NCBI GenBank assembly: GCA_000509105.1
Contig: BAIF02000024.1
Location: 1-64,000, forward strand
Length of the DNA stretch: 64,000 bases
Direction: 5' to 3'
Origin: Clostridiales bacterium VE202-21
GTDB lineage: Bacteria; Bacillota; Clostridia; Lachnospirales; Lachnospiraceae
Below are positions 8,413 to 17,479 of this stretch, one piece after another; the first letter of the stretch is position 1; each line of letters begins with the position of its first letter. A program made the position numbers and the translations under genes. Under the pieces are notes generated by a model. That model was not told the DNA's origin, did no database searches, and saw only the letters and a program-made list of their open reading frames with translations.

Positions 8413-9288
8413 ATGAACATACGGCATTTAGAAATTATAGAAGCAGTTGAGCAGACCGGAACTTTTACAGGTGCAGCAAAAAAACTGCACCTCACACAAT
8501 CTGCGGTATCGCACGCGATAGCCGAACTGGAACAGCAGGCCGGGACAGCGCTGTTTGACCGTCTGCCGCGGGGCGTATGCCTGACGAGCTGCGGTACAAT
8601 GCTGCTGAAAGAGGCGCGGAGCATACTGGCCTCCTGCCGCAGCCTGGATCAGCGGATCAGCCATTTAGAAGAATGCACCCCTGTTAATATTGTGTCCAGT
8701 ATCACGATAGCATCTTTTCACCTGCCCCAGATTCTAAACCGTTTGAAAGCCGTACTTCCGGAACTTCAGGTGAATGTGCGCGTAGCAAGTGCCAATTCGG
8801 CAATGGGGATTCTACAAAACGGGGAAGCGGATATTGCCTTCTGGGAAGGTGTTGAGCCCCAGGGAGCATTTCGGACCATTTTATTGGGCAGCTATAAGCT
8901 GTGCGCCGTGTGCGCTCCCGATTTTCCGCTGCCTGACCGGGCAGTATCCCCCCGCCGGCTGTGCACATTGCCGCTATTGCTGCGGGAGAAGGGCAGTGCG
9001 GTACGGGATACTTTTGACAGTACACTGTCACTTGCAAACCAAAAGGCCTATCCCAGATGGGAAAGCGTGAATTCTTTTGCACTTGTTAAAGCTGCAGAAG
9101 CTGGCCTGGGCGTTGCCATTTTGCCCGAGTGTTTATTGACAGACCCTGTTTCGGAGAAAAAGTTACGCCTGATACAATTGGAGGGGATGGAAATGGAAAA
9201 TAAAATGCTGGCAGTACTGCATGAAAATAAATATATTACACAGCCTATGCAAATGATATTGGATACCTTAAAAGGTATGCCTTTGTGA
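8413..9288 (+). CDS. LysR family transcriptional regulator
   Basis: A 291-residue LysR protein. Residues 1-60 form the winged helix (FTGAAKKLHLTQSAVSHAIA, then ELEQQAGTALFDRLPRG). The rest is the effector-binding domain (TIASFHLPQILNRLKAVLPE, and AEAGLGVAILPE near the end). It is divergent from the chrA-amidohydrolase unit, the usual arrangement for a LysR gene and its target (inference). An ATG 18 bases upstream is in frame, but AGGAGGAGAGCTT directly precedes the ATG at 8413. A strong terminator follows at 9352. Confidence 0.88.
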   Translation: MNIRHLEIIEAVEQTGTFTGAAKKLHLTQSAVSHAIAELEQQAGTALFDRLPRGVCLTSCGTMLLKEARSILASCRSLDQRISHLEECTPVNIVSSITIASFHLPQILNRLKAVLPELQVNVRVASANSAMGILQNGEADIAFWEGVEPQGAFRTILLGSYKLCAVCAPDFPLPDRAVSPRRLCTLPLLLREKGSAVRDTFDSTLSLANQKAYPRWESVNSFALVKAAEAGLGVAILPECLLTDPVSEKKLRLIQLEGMEMENKMLAVLHENKYITQPMQMILDTLKGMPL

Positions 9289-9351
9289 AAAAAAAGGGTA
9301 TAATACAGAAAAAGAAAGGGCACAAAGAACATATCAAAACCTAAAACATAT

Positions 9352-9408
9352 AAAATGGCTGAACCCTGCAGATACACCGAATGTACCAGCAAAGTTCAGC
9401 CATTTTTT
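9352..9408 (+). terminator. rho-independent terminator after the LysR gene
   Basis: The 13-base arm AAAATGGCTGAAC (9352-9364) pairs with GTTCAGCCATTTT (9394-9406) and ends in a run of T. It lies 60 bases after the LysR stop. Read from the other strand it also lies beyond the SRP RNA end, so it may serve both. Confidence 0.75.
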
Positions 9409-9450
9409 AAGCGTAAACTTTTTTATCATTATGTCAGAATTATCTTTTTT

Positions 9451-9714
9451 TCGTGCATTACGCTTCGAATGCATCTCCACAGACGTTACCTCGGCAGTTA
9501 ACTCAACCCAGGCACCCTCACGGCACCCGGAAGGTTCTGCTTAGTGCTGCTTCGTTCCCGACCTGACACGGTTCACAGATTCCCGTCGCGTAAGACCCAG
9601 ATCTCAACGCCACTTTCCAAGGGCAGCTCTGCAAATCAGCACCCTCTGCGTAATATCACCCCTGCTATAGCGGATTGCAGGTACAAGGTACCGCTAACAC
9701 CCCGGCTGCACGAG
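9451..9714 (-). ncRNA. ffs: signal recognition particle RNA, large Firmicutes type
   Basis: On the minus strand the helix 8 core reads GTCAGGTCGGGAACGAAGCAGC, the conserved Ffh-binding region of SRP RNA. The 5' side carries an Alu-like domain (GCCGGGGTGTTAGCGG near the start), and the ends TCGTGCA / TGCACGA pair to close the molecule at ~264 nt, like B. subtilis scRNA rather than the short E. coli form. A near-consensus promoter ends 6 bases upstream. It forms the ribonucleoprotein with Ffh for co-translational membrane targeting. Boundaries are inferred from the closing helix. Confidence 0.9.
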
Positions 9715-9719
9715 TCTTA

Positions 9720-9748
9720 ATTTTACCTTGTTTTTGCCGAAATGTCAA
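9720..9748 (-). promoter_or_regulatory. promoter of the SRP RNA gene
   Basis: Minus strand TTGACA (9743-9748), a 17-base spacer and TAAAAT (9720-9725). The predicted start falls at about 9713-9714, exactly where the closing helix of the RNA begins. Confidence 0.8.
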
Positions 9749-9936
9749 CGGATTAGCGGAGTTTTTATTTACTATAAGTAAAAAATATAGTAAAATTAGC
9801 CTTTAAGACGTGGCTGATAGAAATTTTGCTGCGTTTTGCATGAAAATCATGGGTCTGGAGTATCTAGTATAAGCCAACATCTGTTCCCGGCCCCGAACAG
9901 ATACAACAGGCCTTAAAATTGGAGATGTGAATTTTT

Positions 9937-11667
9937 ATGAAGGTTTTATTAGCAGCAGTCAATGCAAAATATATACATTCCAATCTGGCGGTTTACAGTC
10001 TGAAGAGCTTTGCGGCAGAGTATGCACGGGAGATTCACATCGCAGAGTATACCATTAACCAGAGAATTGATGATATTCTGGCGGATCTTTACAGGCAGAA
10101 GCCAGATATTCTGTGCTTTTCCTGCTATCTCTGGAATATCAGTTATGTGAAGCAGATTGTGGTTGAGATTAAGAAAGTGCTGCCCCGCATACGTATCTGG
10201 CTTGGCGGTCCGGAGGTTTCCTACAATGCTGCGGAGATGCTGGAAAGTTATCCACAGCTGGATGGTATTATGCGAGGGGAAGGGGAAGAAACATTTCTGG
10301 AACTGCTTCATTATTATCACTGTAAACGGCATAACCTGGAGGATGTGATGGGGATTGTTTACCGCAGGGATGACGGTGCCGCAGAAAGCTTCACGGAACA
10401 GGCGGAGATTGTGGAAAACCCATGGCGGCCGGTGATAGATCTCAGCCGGGTTCCGTTTGTCTATCAGGATATGGATGAATTTAAAAATAAGATCATCTAT
10501 TATGAGTCCAGCAGGGGCTGTCCGTTTTCTTGCAGCTACTGTCTTTCTTCTATCGATAAAGCCCTCCGATTCCGGGATCTTTCCCTGGTGAAAAAGGAAC
10601 TGCAGCAGTTTATTGATGCAGAGATTCCGCAGGTAAAATTTGTGGACAGAACCTTTAACTGCCGGCATGATCATGCCATGGCCGTGTGGTCTTATATCGC
10701 GGCTTATGATAAAGGGAAGACAAACTTTCATTTCGAAGTGGCAGCAGACCTGTTAAGTGAAGAAGAACTGAGGCTCATCGAAACGATGCGTCCGGGGCTG
10801 ATCCAGCTGGAAATCGGCGTGCAGTCGGTGAATCCGGATACGATCCGGGAGATCAGGCGTGTTATGAAGTTTGAAGAAGTGAAACGGGTGGTCAGCGGGA
10901 TCCGGGCGGGTGGAAACGTGCATCAGCATCTGGATCTGATCGCCGGACTTCCCTTCGAGGACTATCACAGCTTCAGGCATTCTTTTAATGAAGTTTATGC
11001 GCTGCGGCCCGAGCAGCTGCAGCTTGGATTTTTGAAGGTATTAAAGGGTTCGTGCATGCAGGAACGTGCAGGAGAGTATGAGCTTCAATACCAAGACAGG
11101 CCGCCTTTTGAAGTGTTGTCTACAAAGTGGATGTCCTATGCCGACATCCTCCGCCTCAAAGGGATTGAGGAGATGGTGGAAGTGCATTACAACAGCGGGC
11201 AGTTCCAGAATACATTGTCTTTGCTGGAACGCGTATTTATGGACAGCTTTACCCTATATGAAGAGCTCAGCCGGTACTATGAAGACAATTCGCTTCATAT
11301 GGTGAACCATTCAAGAATTACGAGGTATGAGATCCTTTATCGGTTTGCCCTTGCGCACGATGGGAAACATGCAGACCAATACAGGAAAGCCCTGACGGTT
11401 GATTTATACCTCAGGGATAATGTTAAGAACCGTCCCGATTTTGCCGGGGTTCCCGCTCTCGGAAAAGAGGAGGCCGCCGCGTTTTACGACAGAGAGGCAC
11501 TAGAACACCGGTATCTGAAGGGATATGAGCATTTTGATAAGAGACAGATGCGAAAAATGACCCATCTGGAAAAGATGGATGGTAAGTTGGTGCTGTTTGA
11601 CTATAAGAACAGAGATGTTCTGACAAATCAGGCAAAAGTATTTTATATAAATAAGGAGCGTTTATGA
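9937..11667 (+). CDS. B12-binding-domain radical SAM protein
   Basis: A 576-residue protein. Residues ~1-140 resemble a cobalamin-binding Rossmann domain (LLAAVNAKYIHSNLAVYSLK, WLGGPEVSYN, RGEGEETF). The radical SAM core carries C195-xxx-C199-xx-C202 in GCPFSCSYC, followed by FVDRTFNC and a C-terminal domain of the DUF4080 type. Family members are putative Fe-S/SAM enzymes, methyltransferase-like, with unknown substrate. Its stop overlaps the nth start (ATGA), so the two are probably co-transcribed. The 270 bases upstream hold the SRP RNA promoter on the other strand; no clear promoter for this gene was identified. Confidence 0.85.
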   Translation: MKVLLAAVNAKYIHSNLAVYSLKSFAAEYAREIHIAEYTINQRIDDILADLYRQKPDILCFSCYLWNISYVKQIVVEIKKVLPRIRIWLGGPEVSYNAAEMLESYPQLDGIMRGEGEETFLELLHYYHCKRHNLEDVMGIVYRRDDGAAESFTEQAEIVENPWRPVIDLSRVPFVYQDMDEFKNKIIYYESSRGCPFSCSYCLSSIDKALRFRDLSLVKKELQQFIDAEIPQVKFVDRTFNCRHDHAMAVWSYIAAYDKGKTNFHFEVAADLLSEEELRLIETMRPGLIQLEIGVQSVNPDTIREIRRVMKFEEVKRVVSGIRAGGNVHQHLDLIAGLPFEDYHSFRHSFNEVYALRPEQLQLGFLKVLKGSCMQERAGEYELQYQDRPPFEVLSTKWMSYADILRLKGIEEMVEVHYNSGQFQNTLSLLERVFMDSFTLYEELSRYYEDNSLHMVNHSRITRYEILYRFALAHDGKHADQYRKALTVDLYLRDNVKNRPDFAGVPALGKEEAAAFYDREALEHRYLKGYEHFDKRQMRKMTHLEKMDGKLVLFDYKNRDVLTNQAKVFYINKERL

Positions 11668-12299
11668 AAAAAAGAACAAGAGAGATTCTCTCCATTCTGG
11701 ATGAACAGTATGGCCGGGAATACGTGTGTTATCTGAACCATGAGACTCCCTGGCAGTTATTGATTGCCACCATACTCAGCGCCCAGTGCACAGATGCGAG
11801 GGTCAATATCGTAACACAGGACTTATTTCAGAAGTATGACACGGTGGAGAAGTTTGCCAATGCAGATCTGAAGGAATTGGAGAAGGATATTAAGCCCACC
11901 GGCTTCTACCATACCAAAGCTAAAAATATCATCGCCTGCACAAAGGCCCTCGTAGATCGGTTTGGCGGGGAGGTCCCGCGCAGTCTGGAAGAACTAACCT
12001 CTCTGGCAGGGGTAGGGCGCAAGACCGCGAATGTTATCCGCGGAAATATATACCACGAGCCGAGCGTGGTGGTGGATACGCATGTCAAACGAATCTCAAA
12101 ACGTCTGGGGCTTACAGAAAATGAGGACCCGGAAAAGATCGAACAGGATTTGATGAGAGCACTTCCAAAAGACCACTGGATTCTGTATAATATACAGATT
12201 ATTACATTCGGACGTTCCATCTGTACGGCCAGGAGTCCAAAGTGCGGGGAATGCTTCTTGCAAAAATATTGTAAAGAGTATAGAATAAAATCTAACTAA
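11664..12299 (+). CDS. nth: endonuclease III, DNA glycosylase/AP lyase
   Basis: Removes oxidised pyrimidines in base excision repair. The 211-residue product has the helix-hairpin-helix LAGVGRKTANVI with catalytic Lys120, Asp138 in VVDTH, and the C-terminal [4Fe-4S] loop C187-x6-C194-x2-C197-x5-C203. Length and residue numbering match E. coli Nth closely. It overlaps the radical SAM gene by 4 bases and is followed by a small membrane-protein gene. Confidence 0.95.
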   Translation: MKKRTREILSILDEQYGREYVCYLNHETPWQLLIATILSAQCTDARVNIVTQDLFQKYDTVEKFANADLKELEKDIKPTGFYHTKAKNIIACTKALVDRFGGEVPRSLEELTSLAGVGRKTANVIRGNIYHEPSVVVDTHVKRISKRLGLTENEDPEKIEQDLMRALPKDHWILYNIQIITFGRSICTARSPKCGECFLQKYCKEYRIKSN

Positions 12300-12335
12300 C
12301 TAAAATTTGATTCAGGTATAAAGAGGTGAATGAGG

Positions 12336-12437
12336 TTGAATTTCTATAATAAAAAGGTAAGAAGGATTATATCAATTGTCATTATGGTCATTATCCTGGC
12401 GATGGTCGCTACGATGGTAATACCATATCTTGTATAA
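12336..12437 (+). CDS. small single-pass membrane protein
   Basis: A 33-residue frame: a basic head (NFYNKKVRRI), then a strongly hydrophobic segment (IVIMVIILAMVATMVIPYLV) and stop. AAGAGGTG at 12321-12328 is 7 bases before TTG 12336, a good distance; the in-frame ATG at 12330 is only 1 base from it, so TTG is preferred. The layout (short cationic N-terminus, one C-terminal helix) recalls Prli42-type mini-proteins of Firmicutes, but that link is only by shape. Sits between nth and the VanW-like gene. Confidence 0.55.
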   Translation: MNFYNKKVRRIISIVIMVIILAMVATMVIPYLV

Positions 12438-12471
12438 TAGGGAAGTGAATTAAGAAGTCAGGTGAAATGAT

Positions 12472-14031
12472 ATGGCAGACAGAAGAAGAAAACGAAGAAG
12501 ACGCAGACAACAGAGAAGAGCTGTTATCGGAACAGCCTTCGTTTTGGTGTGCGCACTTCTGGTCATTGTCTGTGTGCAGATTTTTCTCCGGAGCTATATC
12601 CGGAAGTTTGACAGCCATAGGATTATTCAGGGCGTTTCTGTGGGGTATACGGATGTGTCCGGTCTGACGGTGGAGAAAGCAAAGGAAAAGGTGGAGTCGG
12701 AGGTAACGGCATCCATGAAGGCCAGATTGGATCTGACGCTGGAGGACGGCAGACATTCGGAGGTAGAGCTGTCGGCTCTTGGGATTTCCGTAAAAGACCT
12801 GGATAAGACGCTTAGGGAGGCGCTTGACTATGGCAGGAAGGGCAGTGCAGTCCAATGCTATAAGATTATGAAGAAGGCCGAGAAGAATGAGAATAAGAAA
12901 AAGTTCCCGGTGGAGTATCAGGTTACTGAGAAGTCGGCAAAGGAGGCATTGAACCACGCGATGTGCCAGGTTCTGCACCTACCGGAAAATGCAAAAGTGA
13001 CACAGGATGATTCCGGTGTGGTGATTGTGGAGCAGAAGGCTGGTGAAGTACTGGATATCGAGAAGACGGTGAAGAGCATCAACAAATTGCTAGGCGGCGA
13101 TTGGGACGGGAAGGACGCCAGTATTCCTGCTTATGTGGAATATATTGATCCGGAGGTGACAAAAGCGGATTTAAAGGACGTTACCGACCTGCTGGGTAGT
13201 TTCACGACTTTTTATGGAAGCGATGGTTCCGGGCGTGCGCAGAACATAGAGAGCGGTGCAAAGCACATCGACGGAGCCTTTTTGAAACCGGGCGAAGAAT
13301 ATTCTGCCAATGCGGCGATGGAGCCCTATACCGAGGAGAACGGATTTACCACGGCGGCCTCCTATGAGGATGATAAGGTGGTGGAATCCATGGGAGGCGG
13401 TATCTGCCAGATCTCTACGACGCTGTATAATGCGGTGCTCTTTGCAGAGCTGGAAGTGACGGAGCGTTCTCCTCATACCATGCTTATCTCCTATGTGGAC
13501 CGTTCCCAGGATGCTGCAATTGCAGATGATGTGAAGGATTTGAAGTTTAAAAATAATCAGCAGACACCGATTTATATAGAAGGAATTCTTGCGGACGGCT
13601 GTATCACGTTTAACATATATGGCAAGGAAACCCGGGATCCAGGAAGAACTCTTGAATTTGTCAGCGAGACGACAAATGAAACGATGCCGGAGGGGAAACG
13701 ATTCGTTGCGACTGAAGAGCCGGCAGGAACGCTGTATACCACCCGGCAGGCACAGCCGGAGATTTCCGCACGCCTTTGGAAGGTTGTATACCAGGATGGC
13801 GAGGAACAGAGCCGTCAGATTATAAATAACAGCCAGTACGTACCGGTGAAAGAGACAGTTGCAGTGGGAACCGCATCTGCGAATCCCGAAGTGACAGAAA
13901 AGATCAATCAGGCAATCCAGACTCAGGATGAGGCAAGGATACTGAGTGCTGTCCAGGGGGACAGTCAGGCGGAAAACCAGGAGGACAGCCAGGGAGCCGT
14001 CCAGGAGAATAACGGGGAGCAGGGACAGTGA
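12472..14031 (+). CDS. VanW family protein with peptidoglycan-binding-like domains
   Basis: A 519-residue envelope protein. A very basic N-terminus (DRRRKRRRRRQQRRA) precedes one membrane helix (~16-38), so most of the chain is outside. GVSVGYTDVSGLTVEKAKEK opens a PG_binding_4-like repeat. The VanW core includes the GGGICQISTTLYNAV motif near residue 306. A G5-like strand region and a Gln/Asn/Glu-rich tail end the chain. VanW proteins occur in vancomycin clusters but are common in Clostridia without resistance; the role is unknown, probably in the cell wall. The next gene begins 5 bases after its stop. Confidence 0.85.
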   Translation: MADRRRKRRRRRQQRRAVIGTAFVLVCALLVIVCVQIFLRSYIRKFDSHRIIQGVSVGYTDVSGLTVEKAKEKVESEVTASMKARLDLTLEDGRHSEVELSALGISVKDLDKTLREALDYGRKGSAVQCYKIMKKAEKNENKKKFPVEYQVTEKSAKEALNHAMCQVLHLPENAKVTQDDSGVVIVEQKAGEVLDIEKTVKSINKLLGGDWDGKDASIPAYVEYIDPEVTKADLKDVTDLLGSFTTFYGSDGSGRAQNIESGAKHIDGAFLKPGEEYSANAAMEPYTEENGFTTAASYEDDKVVESMGGGICQISTTLYNAVLFAELEVTERSPHTMLISYVDRSQDAAIADDVKDLKFKNNQQTPIYIEGILADGCITFNIYGKETRDPGRTLEFVSETTNETMPEGKRFVATEEPAGTLYTTRQAQPEISARLWKVVYQDGEEQSRQIINNSQYVPVKETVAVGTASANPEVTEKINQAIQTQDEARILSAVQGDSQAENQEDSQGAVQENNGEQGQ

Positions 14032-14035
14032 ATCT

Positions 14036-15052
14036 ATGAAAGCAGGCAATATATCACAGACTATATGGAAACGGTCTGTAAAAAAACAACTGCATACTGA
14101 AAGGAAAGAAGTTCTCTTCCAGCCATCGGCGGAAGAGGCGTGCAGCGTGGTTCGTATTTCGAAAGGAAAGCTGGCTGTGTGCGCACAGGCAGAGGTCTCT
14201 GGAGCTTCCGTGAGGACAGGGATCTATGCGGCAGTAAGGGCGCTGAATGATCTGGCGGTTCATGGGGTTGAACCGACGGCATTGACCGTACAGATTTTGC
14301 TGACGCCGGATGCGCAGGAGGGTGATCTGAAAGCGATGACCGGCTGTCTGGAATCCGTTTGCCTGGAGGCAGGTGTGCAGCTAGCCTGTGTGCGGGCCGA
14401 GGTGACTCCGGCCGTTGTCCGGACGGTTATATTTGTGACGGCGCAGGGAGAGGCGGCGGAGGATGCGCTGCTACGTCCTGCTTATGCCCTTCCGGGACAG
14501 GATATCGTACTGTGCGGCTATGCAGGACTGGAGGGCATGCTGCGGATTCTGGATGAGCGGGAAGAAGAGCTGGGCAGGAGATTTGTTCCCGCCTTCATTC
14601 AGCAGATGAAGCAACTCAGAGGGAACGTGCTGGCGCTTGATGCCGCCCGTGCAGCGGCCGCTGCCGGAGTAAAGGCGATGTACCAGGTTGGAAGCGGCGG
14701 GATATTTGCCGGCCTTTGGGAACTGGCAGAGGCGGCAGGAATCGGTCTGGATGTGGAACTGTCCGGTATATCTGTCAGACAGGAGACTGTGGAGCTCTGC
14801 GAGTATTATAACCTGAATCCCTATCAGCTGACATCTGCGGGCTGCATCCTTATGACTGCCCGGGACGGAGATGCGCTTGTGAAAGCGCTGGAAAGGGTGG
14901 GCGCACGAGCCAGCAAGCTTGGGGTTACCACGGACAAGAAGGCCAGGGTAATCACAAGCGGTGAAGAACAACGATACTTAGACAGGCCGGCTCCAGATGA
15001 ACTGATGTGCTGGTGGGAGCGGACCGGCGGTACGGATTGCCGGCCTGTGTAA
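14036..15052 (+). CDS. AIR synthase / HypE-like (PurM superfamily) protein
   Basis: A 338-residue protein of the PurM/HypE fold. The N-terminal half carries AVRALNDLAVHGVEPTALTV, the ATP-binding AIR-synthase half pattern, and the C-terminal half has AGVKAMYQVGSGGIFAGL and LTSAGCILMTA. No purine genes or hydrogenase genes are nearby, and it lacks the C-terminal PRIC-type cysteine of true HypE, so neither PurM nor HypE function is assigned. The ATG at 14036, just past the VanW stop, is preferred to an in-frame ATG 90 bases upstream inside that gene. Confidence 0.7.
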   Translation: MKAGNISQTIWKRSVKKQLHTERKEVLFQPSAEEACSVVRISKGKLAVCAQAEVSGASVRTGIYAAVRALNDLAVHGVEPTALTVQILLTPDAQEGDLKAMTGCLESVCLEAGVQLACVRAEVTPAVVRTVIFVTAQGEAAEDALLRPAYALPGQDIVLCGYAGLEGMLRILDEREEELGRRFVPAFIQQMKQLRGNVLALDAARAAAAAGVKAMYQVGSGGIFAGLWELAEAAGIGLDVELSGISVRQETVELCEYYNLNPYQLTSAGCILMTARDGDALVKALERVGARASKLGVTTDKKARVITSGEEQRYLDRPAPDELMCWWERTGGTDCRPV

Positions 15053-15057
15053 ATATA

Positions 15058-15128
15058 GATTTCCGTACGGCATACGCTGTGCGGCCGCACGGAGGGAACA
15101 GTTCAGGCCTGCCTGAATTGCTGCGCGC
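15058..15128. repeat. AACAGTTCAGGC-family repeat, degenerate copy
   Basis: CCGTACGGC (15064-) then a GC-rich hairpin, then AACAGTTCAGGCCTGCCTGAA. The order (GTACGGC, hairpin, AACAGTT palindrome) is the same as at the end of the 8.2-kb copy, but shortened. It lies between the AIR-synthase-like and Lrp genes. Confidence 0.45.
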
Positions 15129-15179
15129 GAAGCAAAGAGGATCTAAGATACACAATGGCAGAATGAAGGAGGAGTAGAA

Positions 15180-15671
15180 ATGGATAACCTGAGAAATGAA
15201 ATTTTAAGATATCTGGAGACAAACAGCCGGGTCAATCTGGCGGAACTTGGAGTTCTGGTCGGAGTGGATGAGACGACAGTGGCAAATGAGATTGCCGATA
15301 TGGAAAAAGAAAAGATTATCTGCGGATACCATACGCTGATCGACTGGGATAAGGCTGGCGTGGAGTCTGTGACAGCACTGATTGAGGTGCGCGTGACACC
15401 GCAGCGCAACCAGGGATTTGACCGGATTGCAGAGAGAATCTACAATTATCCGGAAGTACATGCGGTATACCTGATATCCGGAGGATACGACCTGCTCGTG
15501 ACACTAGAGGGAAAAACACTGAAAGAAGTATCCCGCTTTGTGTCTGAGAAGCTTTCACCTATTGATGCTGTGATCAGTACTGCAACATATTTTATATTGA
15601 AAAAATACAAAGACCATGGAACGGTTTTGGTACCGAAGAAAGAATCAGAAAGGATGCTGGTGACACCGTAA
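15180..15671 (+). CDS. Lrp/AsnC family transcriptional regulator
   Basis: A 163-residue protein with an N-terminal AsnC-type helix-turn-helix (LAELGVLVGVDETTVANEI) and a C-terminal RAM ligand domain (ALIEVRV, VYLISGGYDLLVTLEG). Such regulators sense amino acids. Its stop overlaps the start of an aminotransferase gene (TAATG), which argues that the pair is one transcript and that the regulator responds to an amino acid handled by that enzyme (inference). GGAGGAG precedes the start. Confidence 0.9.
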   Translation: MDNLRNEILRYLETNSRVNLAELGVLVGVDETTVANEIADMEKEKIICGYHTLIDWDKAGVESVTALIEVRVTPQRNQGFDRIAERIYNYPEVHAVYLISGGYDLLVTLEGKTLKEVSRFVSEKLSPIDAVISTATYFILKKYKDHGTVLVPKKESERMLVTP

Positions 15672-16840
15672 TGAGAAATCCATTATCTAAAAAAATAATC
15701 GAAATCGAACCGTCCGGCATCCGCAAGTTCTTTGACGTGGCAAATGAGATGAAAGATGCGATTTCACTGGGCGTGGGGGAACCGGACTTTGACACTCCCT
15801 GGCGGATACGTGAGGAGGGCATCTTTTCTCTGGAAAGGGGCCGCACCTTCTATACATCCAATGCCGGACTGCAGGAATTAAGGGATGAGATCTGTAATTA
15901 TCTGGAGCGAAAGATTCATGTCAGATATGATTCCAGACATGAGACCCTGGTTACCGTGGGCGGCAGCGAGGCCATTGATGTGGGTCTGCGCTGTATGCTG
16001 GATCCCGGAGATGAAGTTCTGATTCCACAGCCCAGTTATGTATCCTATCTACCATGTACCGTCATGGCAGACGGCAAACCGGTTGTAATACCTCTGCAGT
16101 ATGAAAATGAGTTTAAGCTGACGGTTGAAGACCTGGAGAAGTATATTTCTCCAAGGACGAAAGTGTTGATCATGCCTTTCCCTAATAATCCGACAGGATC
16201 CATTATGACAAAAGAGGATCTGGAGCCGGTGGCAGAGTTTGTAAAAGAACATGATCTATATGTCATCTCAGACGAGATTTATTCAGAACTGACCTACAAA
16301 ACTGAGCACGTATCCATCGCCAGCCTTCCGGGAATGCGGGAGAGGACGATAGTGATCAACGGCTTTTCCAAAGGATTCGCTATGACGGGATGGCGCCTTG
16401 GCTATTGCTGTGGTCCGGAGACAATTATCGAACAGATGGTGAAACTACACCAGTTCGCCATCATGTGCGCGCCTACAAACAGCCAGTATGCAGCGATTGA
16501 GGGCCTGAGAAACTGCGACGATGAGGTGGAGGAGATGCGCAAATCCTATAATCAGAGAAGGCGTTTTCTGATGCATGAATTCGCTCGCATGGGGCTGGAA
16601 TGCTTTGAACCATTCGGTGCATTTTATGTATTCCCAAGCATCCTGGAGTTTAATATGACATCCGAGGAGTTTGCAACCCGCCTTCTGGAGGAGGAGAAGG
16701 TCGCTGTTGTTCCCGGAACCGCATTTGGAAAATGCGGAGAGGGCTTTCTGCGTATCTCCTACGCATATTCCCTGGATGACCTGAAGGAAGCGCTGGGGCG
16801 TTTGGGCAGCTTTATTCAGCGCCTCAGAAACGAGAGGTAA
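15671..16840 (+). CDS. class I/II PLP-dependent aminotransferase
   Basis: A 389-residue fold-type I aminotransferase. Visible elements: GVGEPDFDTP near residue 35, YTSNAGLQELR substrate loop, NNPTG (~172-176), DEIY with Asp201 and Tyr204, and the PLP lysine Lys234 in SKGFAMTGWRLGY. It is close to aspartate/aromatic aminotransferases of the PatA type; donor specificity cannot be fixed. Overlaps the Lrp gene by one base and is followed 5 bases later by trmL. Confidence 0.9.
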   Translation: MRNPLSKKIIEIEPSGIRKFFDVANEMKDAISLGVGEPDFDTPWRIREEGIFSLERGRTFYTSNAGLQELRDEICNYLERKIHVRYDSRHETLVTVGGSEAIDVGLRCMLDPGDEVLIPQPSYVSYLPCTVMADGKPVVIPLQYENEFKLTVEDLEKYISPRTKVLIMPFPNNPTGSIMTKEDLEPVAEFVKEHDLYVISDEIYSELTYKTEHVSIASLPGMRERTIVINGFSKGFAMTGWRLGYCCGPETIIEQMVKLHQFAIMCAPTNSQYAAIEGLRNCDDEVEEMRKSYNQRRRFLMHEFARMGLECFEPFGAFYVFPSILEFNMTSEEFATRLLEEEKVAVVPGTAFGKCGEGFLRISYAYSLDDLKEALGRLGSFIQRLRNER

Positions 16841-16845
16841 ATGCA

Positions 16846-17343
16846 ATGCTTAATATTGTACTGCTGGAGCCGGAGATCCCGGCAAACACCGGGAACATCG
16901 GGAGAACCTGCGTAGCCACGAATACGCGCCTGCATCTGATTGAACCACTGGGGTTTAAGCTGAACGAGAAAGCGTTAAAGCGTGCGGGGATGGACTATTG
17001 GGCCGATCTGGATGTAACCACATATATTGATTTTAAAGATTTTCAAAAGAAAAATCCGGACGCCAGGTTATACATGGCTACTACAAAGGCGCCGAAAGTA
17101 TACACGGAGGTTCACTATGAACCGGACTGCTATATCATGTTCGGAAAGGAAAGCGCCGGCATTCCGGAGGAGATTCTGGTGGAACATCAGGAGGATTGTG
17201 TCAGAATCCCTATGGACGGTGATATCCGTTCACTGAACCTGGGGAATTCCGTAGCGGTTATCTTATATGAGGCTTTGCGTCAGAACGGATTCTCCGGTAT
17301 GAATCTCGAGGGGCATCTGCACCATCTGCACTGGCGGGAATGA
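16846..17343 (+). CDS. trmL: tRNA (cytidine/uridine-34-2'-O)-methyltransferase
   Basis: A 165-residue minimal SPOUT methyltransferase that modifies the wobble base of tRNA-Leu. Motifs in order: NIVLLEPEIPANTGNIGRTC, LIEPLGF, MFGKESAGIPEE and IPMDGDIRSLNLGNSVAV, the knotted SAM site. Length is normal for TrmL/YibK. It ends the Lrp-aminotransferase-trmL unit; a terminator follows at 17430. Confidence 0.93.
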   Translation: MLNIVLLEPEIPANTGNIGRTCVATNTRLHLIEPLGFKLNEKALKRAGMDYWADLDVTTYIDFKDFQKKNPDARLYMATTKAPKVYTEVHYEPDCYIMFGKESAGIPEEILVEHQEDCVRIPMDGDIRSLNLGNSVAVILYEALRQNGFSGMNLEGHLHHLHWRE

Positions 17344-17350
17344 CAAACCG

Positions 17351-17406
17351 GAGCAGAGGTGTTATGAAAGACGGAGCATGGCGCGCGTCTCGCTGCAAGC
17401 ATGCTT
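17351..17406. repeat. short dispersed repeat, copy 2
   Basis: GAGCAGAGGTG ... ACGGAGCATGGCGCGCGTC ... GCTGCAAG, matching 2937-3000. It lies just after the trmL stop and before its terminator. Confidence 0.4.
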
Positions 17407-17429
17407 AAAATTAAAAAAATTGTGAATAG

Positions 17430-17479
17430 AAAGAACCAGAAAAAGGATAAATAAATCTTAATTTCTGGTTCTTTTTTTT
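17430..17479 (+). terminator. rho-independent terminator after trmL
   Basis: AAAGAACCAGAAA pairs with TTTCTGGTTCTTT and runs into eight T. Long AT-rich loop of about 20 bases. Ends the trmL transcript. Confidence 0.8.

Noticed and set aside
13171-14049. Long antisense open frame opposite the VanW-like gene
   Set aside because: Shadow of the real gene; low-quality residue composition and no start signals.
14036-15052. Calling the AIR-synthase-like gene purM or hypE
   Set aside because: No purine or hydrogenase genes nearby and no HypE C-terminal cysteine motif.
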